Positions 46,522 to 55,697 are shown, counted from the stretch's first letter. The stretch: DNA of 64,000 bases from Bog-257 sp963846715 (GCA_963846715.1 CAWJXA010000010.1:1-64000), one strand, 5' to 3'. Translations and numbers: made by a program. The notes: generated by a model from the letters alone, not told the origin.

Positions 46522-46546
46522 GAATGAGGAATGACAATCCTCACTC
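46522..46546. terminator. hairpin between convergent genes
   Basis: GAATGAGGA and TCCTCACTC pair (one G-T) around a 7-base loop and overlap the stop codon of the minus-strand gene at 46541. A shared terminator for the TPR gene and that gene is possible; no U-tract. Confidence 0.35.
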
Positions 46547-46786
46547 GGCGTGCTTCAACTTCATGCCGCCCTTGTTGGCCTCGAGAAATTCGCGAATCTG
46601 CTCAGTTTGATCAAGCAACCGGACCCATTGCTCGTAATACAGCGTGACCGGGAATCGGCCCAGACCATACACGCTCATGCCGCCCTTTTCGCTCACCCTA
46701 AACTCCAGGCTGCCCCGCTTGCGTGCCTGCGATTTTTCCAATTCCTCGACCCTGGCTTTCAGTTCCTCGTAACTTGGTTCGGCCAT
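46541..46786 (-). CDS. small conserved-looking protein of unknown function
   Basis: 81 residues. An N-terminal coiled coil (SYEELKARVEELEKSQ) leads into a short beta region (LEFRVSEKGGMSVYGLGRFP) and a helix ending GGMKLKHAE. It resembles single-strand or nucleoid-linked small proteins in style but I do not recognise it. No gene is seen in the 325 bases upstream, where I find nothing else. Confidence 0.6.
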   Translation of the reverse strand: MAEPSYEELKARVEELEKSQARKRGSLEFRVSEKGGMSVYGLGRFPVTLYYEQWVRLLDQTEQIREFLEANKGGMKLKHAE

Positions 46787-47111
46787 ATTCGTTTCCCCCG
46801 AGATAGCAACCTTTGAATCACGGCTTCACGCTAGCTGGAATGGAACCCGCCTGCATGCGCTGCGCGAAGCTATCACTGTAATCCTACCTGTTTTGCGACA
46901 AGGGTGGATGTGAGCTACTGCACAGGGCACTGTTCAAAGGCAAAACCTGAGGCGTGACCTCAGCGACAACCGTGACAGTCTGGAATGTGCTATTCCTCCG
47001 GTTTCCGCAACTTGTTCGAGTCGGGGTTCCCCACCGGCAGCAAATCAGCGGCGCCCCCAGCTGGACTGTGCACCCGGTTGTTGTGTCTAATCATCTCAAT
47101 CGGTGGGGTCC

Positions 47112-48626
47112 ATGCCGTTTCCTGATTCATTGCGGAGAACCATTTGGAGTTTCCAGGGACTGGCCTGGCTGGCCAGCTGGCTGGTACCGCGGGAACAACG
47201 CCGTGAATGGCGTGCGGGCAGAATGAACCAGTTGTGGCATTGGTGCCACTTCCTGGCCGAGTCGGGACAACTGACGCGGGCCAGGAAACTGGAACTGGCA
47301 CGACACTGCTGGGGCTTATTCTTCGACGCGTTCTGGTGCCGCTTCGAACACGAGACTTTCCTGCGACGAATCGATCGGCTGGGGCGCAGCCCCGCCACCT
47401 GCCTATCTGTAATCGGAATGCTTCTGGTTCTGGTCGTCTGGGGCAGTGGATTCATTCCATTTGCGCGCTCGTTCTTCTTATCGGCCGTTCCCGACCCCGA
47501 CCGCGTCTGTATCGTCAGCCTGGATGGCAAATTCAGGCGATTCAGGTCCGAGACACTCCTGGACCTGACTTCCGCCTGGAAGGCCAGCAAACTTCTTGAC
47601 GACGTCGCACCCTTTTCCTGGGGACCGGCAAAGCTAACCGCCAGCGGCCGTGCGGTACCGATATTATCTGCTCGAGTCGCTCCCGACTTCTTTGACATTC
47701 TGAAAGTAAAAACAATCTTGGGCCGGACCCTTGAACACGGTGACGAGCAGAGCTGCCCAAACTGCTTGCTGCTCAGCAACGAACTATGGGAACTTCAGTT
47801 CAAGAGCAGCCCAAATGTGATCGGGCGGCACGTCGTGGTGGACGGTAACGATAAGGTTGTCATTGGAGTTCTGCCGCGCAACTTTCGTCTGATTTCTTCC
47901 AGCATAGGTGTATGGACCTTGCTGGACTCGGCTTCACCCCCATTCACGAACTTCGTTGAACGAATTGGCGCCATTGCCTTACTGAAGCCGGGAGTGAGCG
48001 AGGCGAAGGTTGAGTCTGACCTCACCGACCTCAGCGAAAATGCCGGATACATACTGCCCGCGTCTCTGCTGGTGGTGACCTCGGCAAAGATGGAAATGCG
48101 CCGCACTGCGGCTTCCTACTTCCTATTTCTCATGCTGTCCATAGCCAGTGCGGTTGCGATCGTATATGTGCGTTCCCAGAGTACCGGCTTAGGCGGAGGT
48201 CCGCTCAGCGCGGGTCAGCGCTTCTATTGGTGGACCTTCTTCGTGGCCAAGTCGGCACTCCTGTTAGTCGGCGCTGGCCTTCTGGCGTGGGTCAGCATAC
48301 GCTCGGTGGCGGTTCATGTAGTTGGAGCGGTTTATCCGATGGCCGATGGGTTAGTCCTGTGGCTGTTTCTGATACTGTCGATTGCGCCTTTGTCGTGGTC
48401 TATCGATGACCAGCAGAAGCGTTGCCGGGTCTGCTTGCGGCGGCTGAGTATTCCGGTGCGGATCGGTGCTCCGGGCAACATCCTGCTGAACTGGTCAGGA
48501 ACTGAAATGGTGTGCCCCGAGGGCCACGGCGTTCTGTACATGCCAGACTCCGAGGCTAAGTGGCTGGAAGGTGATCGCTGGAACAACCTGGATAATTCCT
48601 GGGCAGATCTGTTCCGAGAGAAATAG
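47112..48626 (+). CDS. MacB-type periplasmic-core membrane protein with C-terminal zinc-ribbon-like region
   Basis: 504 residues from ATG 47112. A short N-terminal helical region (PREQRREWRAGRMNQLWHWC) is that of acidobacterial permease proteins. After a first membrane helix (CLSVIGMLLVLVVWGSGF) a MacB periplasmic core domain follows, with ARVAPDFFDILKVKTILGRT and NVIGRHVVVDGNDKVVIGVL. Three further helices come later, but the FtsX permease domain is missing. The C-terminus has RCRVCLRRL and CPEGHGVLYMPD, a possible zinc ribbon. It is an orphan with no adjacent ATPase. Function unknown; it may sense envelope or substrate signals. Confidence 0.72.
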   Translation: MPFPDSLRRTIWSFQGLAWLASWLVPREQRREWRAGRMNQLWHWCHFLAESGQLTRARKLELARHCWGLFFDAFWCRFEHETFLRRIDRLGRSPATCLSVIGMLLVLVVWGSGFIPFARSFFLSAVPDPDRVCIVSLDGKFRRFRSETLLDLTSAWKASKLLDDVAPFSWGPAKLTASGRAVPILSARVAPDFFDILKVKTILGRTLEHGDEQSCPNCLLLSNELWELQFKSSPNVIGRHVVVDGNDKVVIGVLPRNFRLISSSIGVWTLLDSASPPFTNFVERIGAIALLKPGVSEAKVESDLTDLSENAGYILPASLLVVTSAKMEMRRTAASYFLFLMLSIASAVAIVYVRSQSTGLGGGPLSAGQRFYWWTFFVAKSALLLVGAGLLAWVSIRSVAVHVVGAVYPMADGLVLWLFLILSIAPLSWSIDDQQKRCRVCLRRLSIPVRIGAPGNILLNWSGTEMVCPEGHGVLYMPDSEAKWLEGDRWNNLDNSWADLFREK

Positions 48627-48702
48627 AGTATCCATTGCCATAGAGCCCAAGCGGCTGCAAACATCGACTGATAGCGCCGGGCTCAGCCGTTGCAATCGTC
48701 GA

Positions 48703-50733
48703 TCAGGCGGAAACGGCCTGCAGTGCCAACGCCTGCTGAACTGCCATCGATAGGTCCGCCACGCTGAACGGCTTTTGCAGAAACGCGCTACCCCGCAACA
48801 GCAGATCGCGCCGCGCCGCACTGTCTTCGGTATATCCCGACATGAACAGCATGCGCACCCCAGGATGGCGTTGCGCGAGTTCACCGGCAAGCTGGTGGCC
48901 TCCCATACCCGGCATCACCAGATCCGTGAGTACCAGATCAATCTTGCCATGAAGGCCATCGCAAGTCTGAAGCGCGACCTCTCCGCTCTCGGCCTCCAGG
49001 ACCTGGTACCCCAGTTGCTGCAAACACTCGCGCACATTGCTGCGGATCATGGCTTCATCCTCAACCACGAGCACGGTTTGCCCACTGGGCTGATGGGACG
49101 CCTCATAACGCGCGACTGGATTCTCCAGCGGCGCGGCAACCACAGGAAAATACAGTTTGAAGGTAGTGCCATGTCCTGGTTCGCTGTAGACCCAGATGTA
49201 ACCTCCGCTCTGCTTCACAATTCCGTATACGATGGACAGCCCCAGGCCGGTACCTTTGCCCACTTCTTTGGTAGTAAAGAAGGGATCAAAAATGTGAGGC
49301 AGAATGGACTTATCGATACCGCTGCCGGTGTCGCTGACTGCCAACATGACATAGCGTCCAGATCGAACGGGCGGATGCTCCTTGGTGTAAACATCGTCCA
49401 GGTCGACGTTGGACGTTTCCAGGTGGAGGGTGCCTCCTTCGGGCATGGCATCGCGCGCGTTGACGGCCAGGTTGAGAATCACCTGTCCCAGTTGATCGGG
49501 ATCCAGGCGCGTGTTCTCAAGCTGGTCGCACAGTTTCGTTACCAGTCGAACGTCTTCTCCGATGATGCGGCGCAACATGTGCGACGTCTCGCTGACCACC
49601 GAGTTCACATTAATGACGCGAACCTGCATCATTTGCTGGCGCCCTAGTGCCAGCATCTGCCGGGTGAGAGCTGCGGCACGGTCGGCCGCGTGGGAAACTT
49701 GCAGTAACGGCTTGCTGAGCGGGTTATCGGGCGTGGTTTGAGCCAGCATTAATTCGGTCGAGAGTTTGATGACAACCAGGATATTGTTGAAATCGTGAGC
49801 TACACCTCCCGCCAGCCTGCCTACTGCTTCCAGTTTCTGCGCCTGACGAACTTGTTGCTCCAATACGCTTTGCTGGGTCATGTCTTCAACATAACCAGCG
49901 AAATACTCCATGCTGGTCGGGGAATTGCGAGTGATGAAACCCGTCACTCGTACCGGCACCGTGCCTCCATCGCGGCGGAGCAAGTTGATTTCATAACCCT
50001 GGACCCTGGTGTTTCGCCGAAGGACTTCGATCAGACGACCGCGGTCCTTCGGGTCCGCATAGAGTTGGGTTGAGATTTTCAGGGCCATGGCCTCATCGAC
50101 CGAGTATCCGCCCAATATCTGCAACATAGCTGGATTTATAGATCCAAAACGATCCTCATCGAGCGAGGTGCGGCATATCCCGAAAGGCGCGCTATCCACC
50201 AAGGACTGCAACGAGCTCCGCGATTGCCTTAGTTCTTCCTCCATCAGGCTGCGTGCCGTGACATCGTTCGCCTGCACCAGCTCATAAGAATGACCACCTT
50301 TCTCGAATCGAAAGGTTCGAATCTCGGCGCACAGTAGAGTGCCGTCCTGCCGACGATGCTGCCAGACTCCCGCGGCACTGAATCCCAAATCTGGCTGTTG
50401 CATGGAGTTCAGCAACCTTGTTTTCTCATCAGGAGGCCGGATATCCAGCAGAGTCATCCCCAGGAACTCTTCCCGCGAGAAACCGTAGACTTGCACGGCG
50501 GCATCATTCACGGAAAGAAAGCGCAAGGTCGCGCAGTCATAGACCCACATGGGGCAAGGATTAGCTGAAAAGAGAAGTTGTTGTTGGTTTTCCGCGTCGA
50601 CCTTGAGCCGGGATTCGAGCGTCAACTCTTGGCGCAGGCGCGCCAACTCCCGGTCACAGTGGACCTTATGCTGGAGCAGCCGAACCACCGCTCCAACACT
50701 GATTAGCAGCGCGACGATGACGATGAGCGGCAT
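48703..50733 (-). CDS. hybrid sensor histidine kinase (PAS-PAS-HisKA-HATPase-REC)
   Basis: About 676 residues from the ATG at 50733, which begins a membrane helix (PLIVIVALLISVGAVVRLL); an upstream ATG at 50943 adds 70 unlikely residues. A first PAS domain (FSANPCPMWVYDCATLRFL), a second PAS with PAC, a HisKA domain with the histidine in GGVAHDFNNILVV, an HATPase domain (AVNARDAMPEGG, DTGSGIDKS, GTGLGLSIVYGI) and a C-terminal receiver with aspartate in LVLTDLVMPGMGGHQ are seen. The H-DFNN type is common in PAS hybrid kinases. It lacks an obvious partner gene nearby. Confidence 0.92.
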   Translation of the reverse strand: MPLIVIVALLISVGAVVRLLQHKVHCDRELARLRQELTLESRLKVDAENQQQLLFSANPCPMWVYDCATLRFLSVNDAAVQVYGFSREEFLGMTLLDIRPPDEKTRLLNSMQQPDLGFSAAGVWQHRRQDGTLLCAEIRTFRFEKGGHSYELVQANDVTARSLMEEELRQSRSSLQSLVDSAPFGICRTSLDEDRFGSINPAMLQILGGYSVDEAMALKISTQLYADPKDRGRLIEVLRRNTRVQGYEINLLRRDGGTVPVRVTGFITRNSPTSMEYFAGYVEDMTQQSVLEQQVRQAQKLEAVGRLAGGVAHDFNNILVVIKLSTELMLAQTTPDNPLSKPLLQVSHAADRAAALTRQMLALGRQQMMQVRVINVNSVVSETSHMLRRIIGEDVRLVTKLCDQLENTRLDPDQLGQVILNLAVNARDAMPEGGTLHLETSNVDLDDVYTKEHPPVRSGRYVMLAVSDTGSGIDKSILPHIFDPFFTTKEVGKGTGLGLSIVYGIVKQSGGYIWVYSEPGHGTTFKLYFPVVAAPLENPVARYEASHQPSGQTVLVVEDEAMIRSNVRECLQQLGYQVLEAESGEVALQTCDGLHGKIDLVLTDLVMPGMGGHQLAGELAQRHPGVRMLFMSGYTEDSAARRDLLLRGSAFLQKPFSVADLSMAVQQALALQAVSA

Positions 50734-51322
50734 CCGGCCAGATCCGCGCGCAGGGATTTGCCCCAAGAACGATTCCTGGGACCATCCGCACGGCATCGGT
50801 TTCGGCGCTGAATAAATTAATCCGCGTGCACGTACGGAATTCGAGCTTTTTGATGGCCTGCGCGCTGCACCAGGTGGTTGCCCTATCCAGGCGGTCCACC
50901 CAAAGCCATGCAAGACGGCTGTCAAAAAGTAATTACCCCCCATCCCTGATGCTGGAAGGCAATATCACTAATTCATAGCAGCTGTACCACCTCAACGCTT
51001 GTGACCTGTGACACACCCCAACGTGCAAACATGCGACTTTTGTTGCACACGCGCGCCCCCTACGAGAGCAGGGCGCTTGGCGCCTCCCCCATGGCGCCCT
51101 CGAAGCCGCGCTAATGCTTGGATCAGCAGAGCGCTCAGCAGCGGTCGTAACCCTTCCCTGCGACCCTGGACCTGCACTCTGGCGCTTGCCTTCTGGTATT
51201 CCCCCTGGTCGACTTGCGGCGGAGATTGTCCTCTACCCTGCTACAATGCAGGCGAAAATCAATCGCAAGCGCGGAGTTTCCGGCGAAACTGCTTAACGGG
51301 GCGGGAATGTGCTCGCTCGATA

Positions 51323-51349
51323 GGAACTCCGGATCGTATCTTTGTCGTA
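51323..51349 (+). promoter_or_regulatory. ECF-type promoter upstream of the sigma factor
   Basis: GGAAC (51323-51327) and GTCGTA (51344-51349) are separated by 16 bases, matching the GGAAC-N16-GTC pattern of many ECF sigma promoters. It lies about 60 bases before the sigma gene, so autoregulation is likely. The rest of the 670-base gap from 50734 holds no gene that I can support. Confidence 0.5.
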
Positions 51350-51406
51350 TAACTCTTTATCAGTGAGTAGGATTGGGCCAGGAGCCACGCCCTTTGGGAG
51401 CCCTGA

Positions 51407-52006
51407 TTGGACGATACCCAAGCCGTCAATACTTTAGTCCGTCGCTGTGTTGCGGGCGACGCCGCGGCTTGGCAGGAAATCGTTCAGCAATATCATCGCC
51501 GCATTTATAACATCTGCTATCGCTTCGCGGGATCGCCCGATGATGCGTCTGATCTCACCCAGGAAGTATTCATCAAGATGTATCGCACACTCGGCACCTT
51601 CGACACCACGCGGGCTTCATTTATGACGTGGGTAACTACGGTTACCCGAAATTTACTCGTAGACCACTTTCGCAAGGGCAAATACGACCGCATCACCGAC
51701 TCCTTGGACGCGACCGCAGGAAATCAGGAGGAGGGCCTCACTCTGGCAGAAAAGCTGGAGGACCGCTCGGCTGGTCCCGAGGCCCGGGTGCGGAGCCAGG
51801 AAGCTCAGAAGCTGGTCCATGAGGCCCTGAGAAAGCTCTCGCCAGAGCTGCGCGAGGCGGTTATCCTGCGTGATTTGCAAGATATGGATTACAAAGACAT
51901 TGCCACAGTGCTCAAAGTGCCTGAGGGGACCGTGAAAAGTCGCATAAATCGGGGACGAACGGAACTTGCAAGGCTTTTACAACGTAGTTACAAACAGGTG
52001 AGTTGA
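51407..52006 (+). CDS. ECF sigma factor (RpoE-like)
   Basis: 199 residues from TTG 51407 (GGGAG seven bases upstream). Region 2 (IYNICYRFAGSPDDASDLTQEVFIKMYRTL) and region 4 (LREAVILRDLQDMDYKDIATVLKVPEGTVKSRINRGR) are typical of sigma-70 ECF factors. It directs RNA polymerase to envelope-stress or related genes when released from the anti-sigma factor. The anti-sigma gene overlaps it by a TGATG junction. A fitting autoregulatory promoter lies upstream. Confidence 0.94.
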   Translation: MDDTQAVNTLVRRCVAGDAAAWQEIVQQYHRRIYNICYRFAGSPDDASDLTQEVFIKMYRTLGTFDTTRASFMTWVTTVTRNLLVDHFRKGKYDRITDSLDATAGNQEEGLTLAEKLEDRSAGPEARVRSQEAQKLVHEALRKLSPELREAVILRDLQDMDYKDIATVLKVPEGTVKSRINRGRTELARLLQRSYKQVS

Positions 52007-52767
52007 TGCAAAGCGAGAACCAATCCGGCATGCAATGCGTCGAATGCGAAAGCCTTTTGGCCGAAGCGATCGATGGCGCTCTGCACGGCTCCACTCTGGC
52101 CGCGTTTGAGGAGCACCGGCAATCCTGTGCCGCCTGCCGCGCAATGGTCGAAGACGCCATGGCCGGAATGCACTGGCTGAAGGGGCTGGAAGAGGTCGAA
52201 CCACCACGCCATCTGATGCACAACATTCTGACGCAGACCATAGGTGCGCTTCCGTCGGAGCACGCCATAGTCAAACCGCGCGGCGATGGCTGGCTCGATA
52301 GGCTGAAGGGCCGCCTGGCTCCGGTCTTTGCTCCGGTTGCAACTCCGCGCTTCGCGATGTCGTTCGGCATGGCGTTCTTCTCGATTACCATGCTGCTCAG
52401 CATTGCGGGTTTTCATATCAGTGATCTGCGGAGGCTTGACTTTAGTTCCAAAGGCATCGCCAAAACGTACTATTCAACCCAGGCGCGCGTAATCCGGTAT
52501 TACGACAACATTCGCCTGGTGTATGAGATCGAGTCGCGGGTGCGTGACCTGCGCCGTGTGACGACTCCGGAAAAACAGGAAGAGCCGGCTCCCAAGAACC
52601 AACCCAAGAGCGATAACCAGCAGGACAAAGATCGCACGAACCAGAACTACAGCCGTGAGGCAGGCCAGCCCGAGATGGCTGCGGCTCCGGCTGGCAACAA
52701 AGGGGTAACAAAGGAATTGATGAACGAATTATTGAATCAGGCCCGGCTGAACAGGAGAACCGCATGA
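52006..52767 (+). CDS. zinc-finger anti-sigma factor
   Basis: 253 residues from ATG 52006 (TGATG overlap with the sigma gene). The N-terminal anti-sigma zinc domain reads CVECESLLAEAIDGAL, then FEEHRQSCAACRAMVED, giving the H-x3-C-x2-C set of ZAS proteins. One membrane helix (MSFGMAFFSITMLLSIAG) follows, and a periplasmic or variable charged tail rich in Pro, Lys, Asn and Gln. It should hold the sigma factor until an envelope signal removes it. ATGA overlap with the next gene. Confidence 0.9.
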   Translation: MQSENQSGMQCVECESLLAEAIDGALHGSTLAAFEEHRQSCAACRAMVEDAMAGMHWLKGLEEVEPPRHLMHNILTQTIGALPSEHAIVKPRGDGWLDRLKGRLAPVFAPVATPRFAMSFGMAFFSITMLLSIAGFHISDLRRLDFSSKGIAKTYYSTQARVIRYYDNIRLVYEIESRVRDLRRVTTPEKQEEPAPKNQPKSDNQQDKDRTNQNYSREAGQPEMAAAPAGNKGVTKELMNELLNQARLNRRTA

Positions 52768-53495
52768 ACTGCGCCAATCATGTCGATGTTCCCGCGGTCG
52801 CATACTGCCGTACGTGTGGGAAACCACTGTGCAGTAGCTGCGCGCGTGACGTCCGTGGCGTTACCTATTGCGAGGAGTGTCTGGCCTCGCATTTGAGCGG
52901 CACTGTGCCGCCACCCGGAACTACTGCCGTGCCGCCGGGTGCTCCACCGGAAACAGGGACCGGAAGTCCCGGTCTGGCTGCGATCCTGGGATTCATTCCC
53001 GGTGTCGGCGCCATGTACAACGGCGAGTACGCCAAGGGCTTCGCACACGTACTGATCTTCGCCACCCTTATCTGGATGACCGCTCACGTGAACGGCATCT
53101 TCGGCTTGGGCATTGCGGCTTTCGTAATCTACATGCCGATCGAGGCGTATCAGACGGCACGTGCCCGGCAGATGGGTTTGCCGGCGCCCGATCCACTCGG
53201 CTTGAATCGCATCTTCTCGTCCGCAGGTGCGACGGCCGCGCCCCGAGCCGCAGTAACTGCCAACCCCGGGCCGGTTGCCGGCAGCGTTCCTGAAACAGCT
53301 ATGGAAGGCGAACCGGTCGAAAACGGGCGCTCTCATATTCCGATTGGGGCTTTCATCCTGATCGGCCTGGGGGTGCTGTTCCTGCTGAATGAAATGGACG
53401 TGCTGAACTTCGATCGTCTCTGGCGATTTTGGCCACTCGTGCTTATCGCCATCGGCATTCGCGTGCTGATGCGGCGGCGTGGGATGGGCTGGTAA
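52764..53495 (+). CDS. B-box zinc-finger membrane protein with LiaI/F-like C-terminus
   Basis: 243 residues. The N-terminus has a B-box-type zinc finger (CANHVDVPAVAYCRTCGKPL, then CSSCARDV and CEECLASH), a Pro/Gly linker, and a membrane domain resembling TM2/LiaF helices (GLAAILGFIPGVGAMYNGEY, then FAHVLIFATLIWMTAHV). The C-terminus ends with GAFILIGLGVLFLLNEMDVL and a second helix of the LiaI-LiaF-like type. Overlaps the anti-sigma stop by ATGA. A membrane sensor or adaptor of the envelope-stress operon is inferred. Confidence 0.82.
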   Translation: MNCANHVDVPAVAYCRTCGKPLCSSCARDVRGVTYCEECLASHLSGTVPPPGTTAVPPGAPPETGTGSPGLAAILGFIPGVGAMYNGEYAKGFAHVLIFATLIWMTAHVNGIFGLGIAAFVIYMPIEAYQTARARQMGLPAPDPLGLNRIFSSAGATAAPRAAVTANPGPVAGSVPETAMEGEPVENGRSHIPIGAFILIGLGVLFLLNEMDVLNFDRLWRFWPLVLIAIGIRVLMRRRGMGW

Positions 53496-53505
53496 GGAGG
53501 ACATC

Positions 53506-53892
53506 ATGAGATACCGCTATAACCCGTATTGCTCTTGCGGTCGCTGCCGTGCTCATGGGTTCATGGGCCCTGTCATCCTGATCACCATCGGGGTGCTCTT
53601 CCTCCTTGACCAGTTAGGACATTCGCGGTGGATGGATTTCGGCAGCACCTGGCCGGCACTGTTAATCGTGATCGGATTGGTGATGTTCCTGCAACACAAC
53701 GCTTCGGCCGAGGGTCATGTGCCTCGCGACTACCCGCGGGCGATGCCGCCCGGGCCCCCGATAGCTCCCGGCTCCCAGGGGTATCCGGGACAACCGCCGG
53801 TGGTGACGCCTCCTCCAGTTGGTACGGCCGGCGCAATCACGACGGGAGAAAATTGGAACAATCCTAGCGATCCGGGGGTGCGCAATGGCTAG
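53506..53892 (+). CDS. LiaI/LiaF-like transmembrane protein
   Basis: 128 residues from ATG 53506, preceded by TAAGGAGGACATC, a near-perfect ribosome site. It has a short Cys/Arg-rich start (YNPYCSCGRCRAHGF), two membrane helices (FMGPVILITIGVLFLLDQLG and WPALLIVIGLVMFL), and a Pro/Gly-rich tail, the pattern of the DUF5668 / LiaI-LiaF-like family. Its stop overlaps the ATG of the next gene by eight bases. Probably works with the B-box and DUF4097 proteins in the membrane. Confidence 0.8.
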   Translation: MRYRYNPYCSCGRCRAHGFMGPVILITIGVLFLLDQLGHSRWMDFGSTWPALLIVIGLVMFLQHNASAEGHVPRDYPRAMPPGPPIAPGSQGYPGQPPVVTPPPVGTAGAITTGENWNNPSDPGVRNG

Positions 53893-55312
53893 CTCGAATG
53901 TTTATCCGCCACCGCCGCCTCCACCACCGCCGCCGCAATATCAGTATCCTGCGCCGCCGCCGTATCGCTATCGGCGCTCCATCGCGGGACCACTGGTATT
54001 AATTGTCATCGGCCTGATATTTCTGCTGCGAAATTTCGGGTTCCGGTTTCCGATCTGGCACTTTTTCGGACACTGGTGGCCATTACTGCTCATTCTCTGG
54101 GGAGTTATCGCTCTGATCGAGCACACTACTTCACAGCGCATGGGCTACCGCACGCGGCATCTGGGCACGGGAGGAATTTTGCTCCTGGTCTTGCTGGTGG
54201 CGTTAGGTGTATCCGCGCACTATTCGTCGGACATTGACTGGGGTGGGGTCCGCAACCAGATGCAAATGGACGACGACTTGGGCGGCATCTTCGGCACCGC
54301 GTTCACCTTCGATGACACCCTGCAGCAGACGTTTCCCGCGCACGGGAATTTGCGAGTAGTCTGCGATCACGGCAGCCTGAACGTCGCCCCCTCTGACGAC
54401 AACACGCTCCGCGTGGTGGTCCACAAGAAGGTGTACGCGCAGAACCAGAACGACGCCGATAAATACAACGAAAGCACCAAGCCGCAGATCACCGTGACCG
54501 GAAATTCCGTGGTGCTGAACGCCAACACCAACGGCGCCGGCGAACACGGTGTGCAGGCGGACATGGACATCTTCGTGCCGCGTGAGGCGACGCTCGACAT
54601 TGCCAGCAAGCGCGGCGATGTGACCGTCAACGACCGCAAGGCCGACGTAAAGGTCGCTCTGCAGCACGGCGACGTCGCCATGAACGATATTGCCGGCACG
54701 GTGAACATCGATCTGCAGAAGGGTTCGGTGCGCGCATCAAAGATTGCCGGTGATATGGACATAGAAGGCAACATCGACAACGTAACCGTCGACGAGGTGG
54801 CCGGTGCAGTCCATCTCAGCGGCGACTTCTTCGACGATATTCGCCTCAGCAAGATTGCCAAGACCGTGACCTTCAAATCATCGCGGTCCGACATGCAGGT
54901 GGCTTCCGTACCCGGCGACCTGGAAATCGCAGGGGACGAGGTGCGAGGAACCGATTTGAATGGCCCCAGCCGGCTGGTCACGCGGTCGAAGGACATTCAT
55001 ATCGAAAACGTCTCGGGTGACCTGCAACTGGAGACCACCAATGGCGATATCGAAGTGCATGCCGCCGACAAGCTACCACTGGGTCGGATCAGCATCTCCA
55101 GCAAACGTGGTGATATCTCCCTGGTGCTGCCCCCGAAGGCTGGATTCCAGGTGCAGGCCAGTACCAGCAAGGGCGATATCACCTCCGATTTCGAGGCCGT
55201 AAAGACGGATGAAGGCAATGGCTCCGCAAAGGCCTCCGGCACTGTCGGCAGTGGAGCGAGCAAGCTGCAAATCAATACCGATACCGGCGACATTCGGATA
55301 ACGAAGGGGTAG
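53885..55312 (+). CDS. DUF4097 adhesin-like membrane protein
   Basis: 475 residues from ATG 53885. A poly-proline start (YPPPPPPPPPPQYQ) and a LiaF-type helix pair (GPLVLIVIGLIFLLRNFG, WWPLLLILWGVIALIE) are followed by another helix and a long right-handed beta region (TFDDTLQQTFPAHGNLRVVC; repeating strands such as TLDIASKRGDVTVNDRKADV and KVALQHGDVAMNDI) belonging to DUF4097. Such beta-helix domains are known in LiaG-like proteins. It is the last gene of the sigma-factor operon, closed by a GNRA-loop hairpin at 55337. Confidence 0.85.
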   Translation: MASSNVYPPPPPPPPPPQYQYPAPPPYRYRRSIAGPLVLIVIGLIFLLRNFGFRFPIWHFFGHWWPLLLILWGVIALIEHTTSQRMGYRTRHLGTGGILLLVLLVALGVSAHYSSDIDWGGVRNQMQMDDDLGGIFGTAFTFDDTLQQTFPAHGNLRVVCDHGSLNVAPSDDNTLRVVVHKKVYAQNQNDADKYNESTKPQITVTGNSVVLNANTNGAGEHGVQADMDIFVPREATLDIASKRGDVTVNDRKADVKVALQHGDVAMNDIAGTVNIDLQKGSVRASKIAGDMDIEGNIDNVTVDEVAGAVHLSGDFFDDIRLSKIAKTVTFKSSRSDMQVASVPGDLEIAGDEVRGTDLNGPSRLVTRSKDIHIENVSGDLQLETTNGDIEVHAADKLPLGRISISSKRGDISLVLPPKAGFQVQASTSKGDITSDFEAVKTDEGNGSAKASGTVGSGASKLQINTDTGDIRITKG

Positions 55313-55320
55313 TGCTGGTT

Positions 55321-55342
55321 CACCACAGAGACACAGAGGCAC
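55321..55342 (+). repeat. CCACAGAGACACAGAG intergenic repeat
   Basis: CACCACAGAGACACAGAGGC (55321-55340) is repeated with variation at 59532-59560 and, inverted, at 63167-63192. Confidence 0.5.
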
Positions 55343-55358
55343 GGAGAAATCCGTGCCT
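55337..55358 (+). terminator. terminator of the sigma-DUF4097 operon
   Basis: AGGCACGGA and TCCGTGCCT form a perfect 9-bp stem with a GAAA (GNRA) tetraloop 25 bases after the DUF4097 stop, followed by the U-rich GTTGTATT. Confidence 0.65.
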
Positions 55359-55412
55359 GTTGTATTAGTGGATGGACCGAGCCCGTCATCCTGAGTTGAG
55401 CGTCCGCTTAAG

Positions 55413-55596
55413 GGTGGGAGCCCCCGCATTTATGCGGGGGAAGGAACGCTTCAGCGCTCCGGGAAAGGTTGGACTTCAGTCACGCGCTTTAGCGCCGGAG
55501 ATTGGAAAACCCAGGGCTAAAGCCCATTTTGAAATCGAGCACTTTTCCGATGGACTAAAGTCCATCTCCCCCTGCTGAAGCAGGGGGCTCCCACCA
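55413..55596 (+). repeat. palindrome-rich MITE-like element, copy 2
   Basis: Bounded by GGTGGGAGCCCC and GGGGCTCCCACC inverted repeats, 184 bp, with the hairpins CCCCGCATTTATGCGGGG, GCGCTTTAGCGC, GGGCTAAAGCCC and CCCCTGCTGAAGCAGGGG in the same order as copy 1 read from its opposite strand. A further 25 bases right of it (to about 55630) resemble copy 1's outer arm. It lies between the DUF4097 and cmk genes, so it does not interrupt a gene. Confidence 0.8.
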
Positions 55597-55697
55597 ACAG
55601 CATCTGCCAGATTTTTTTCAGCAGTCTCTGAAGCCGCGCCCTTTCAAGGCTCGACATGCCAAATGTTGGAACCGTCCTGAGGCCTCGCCGACGGGAA

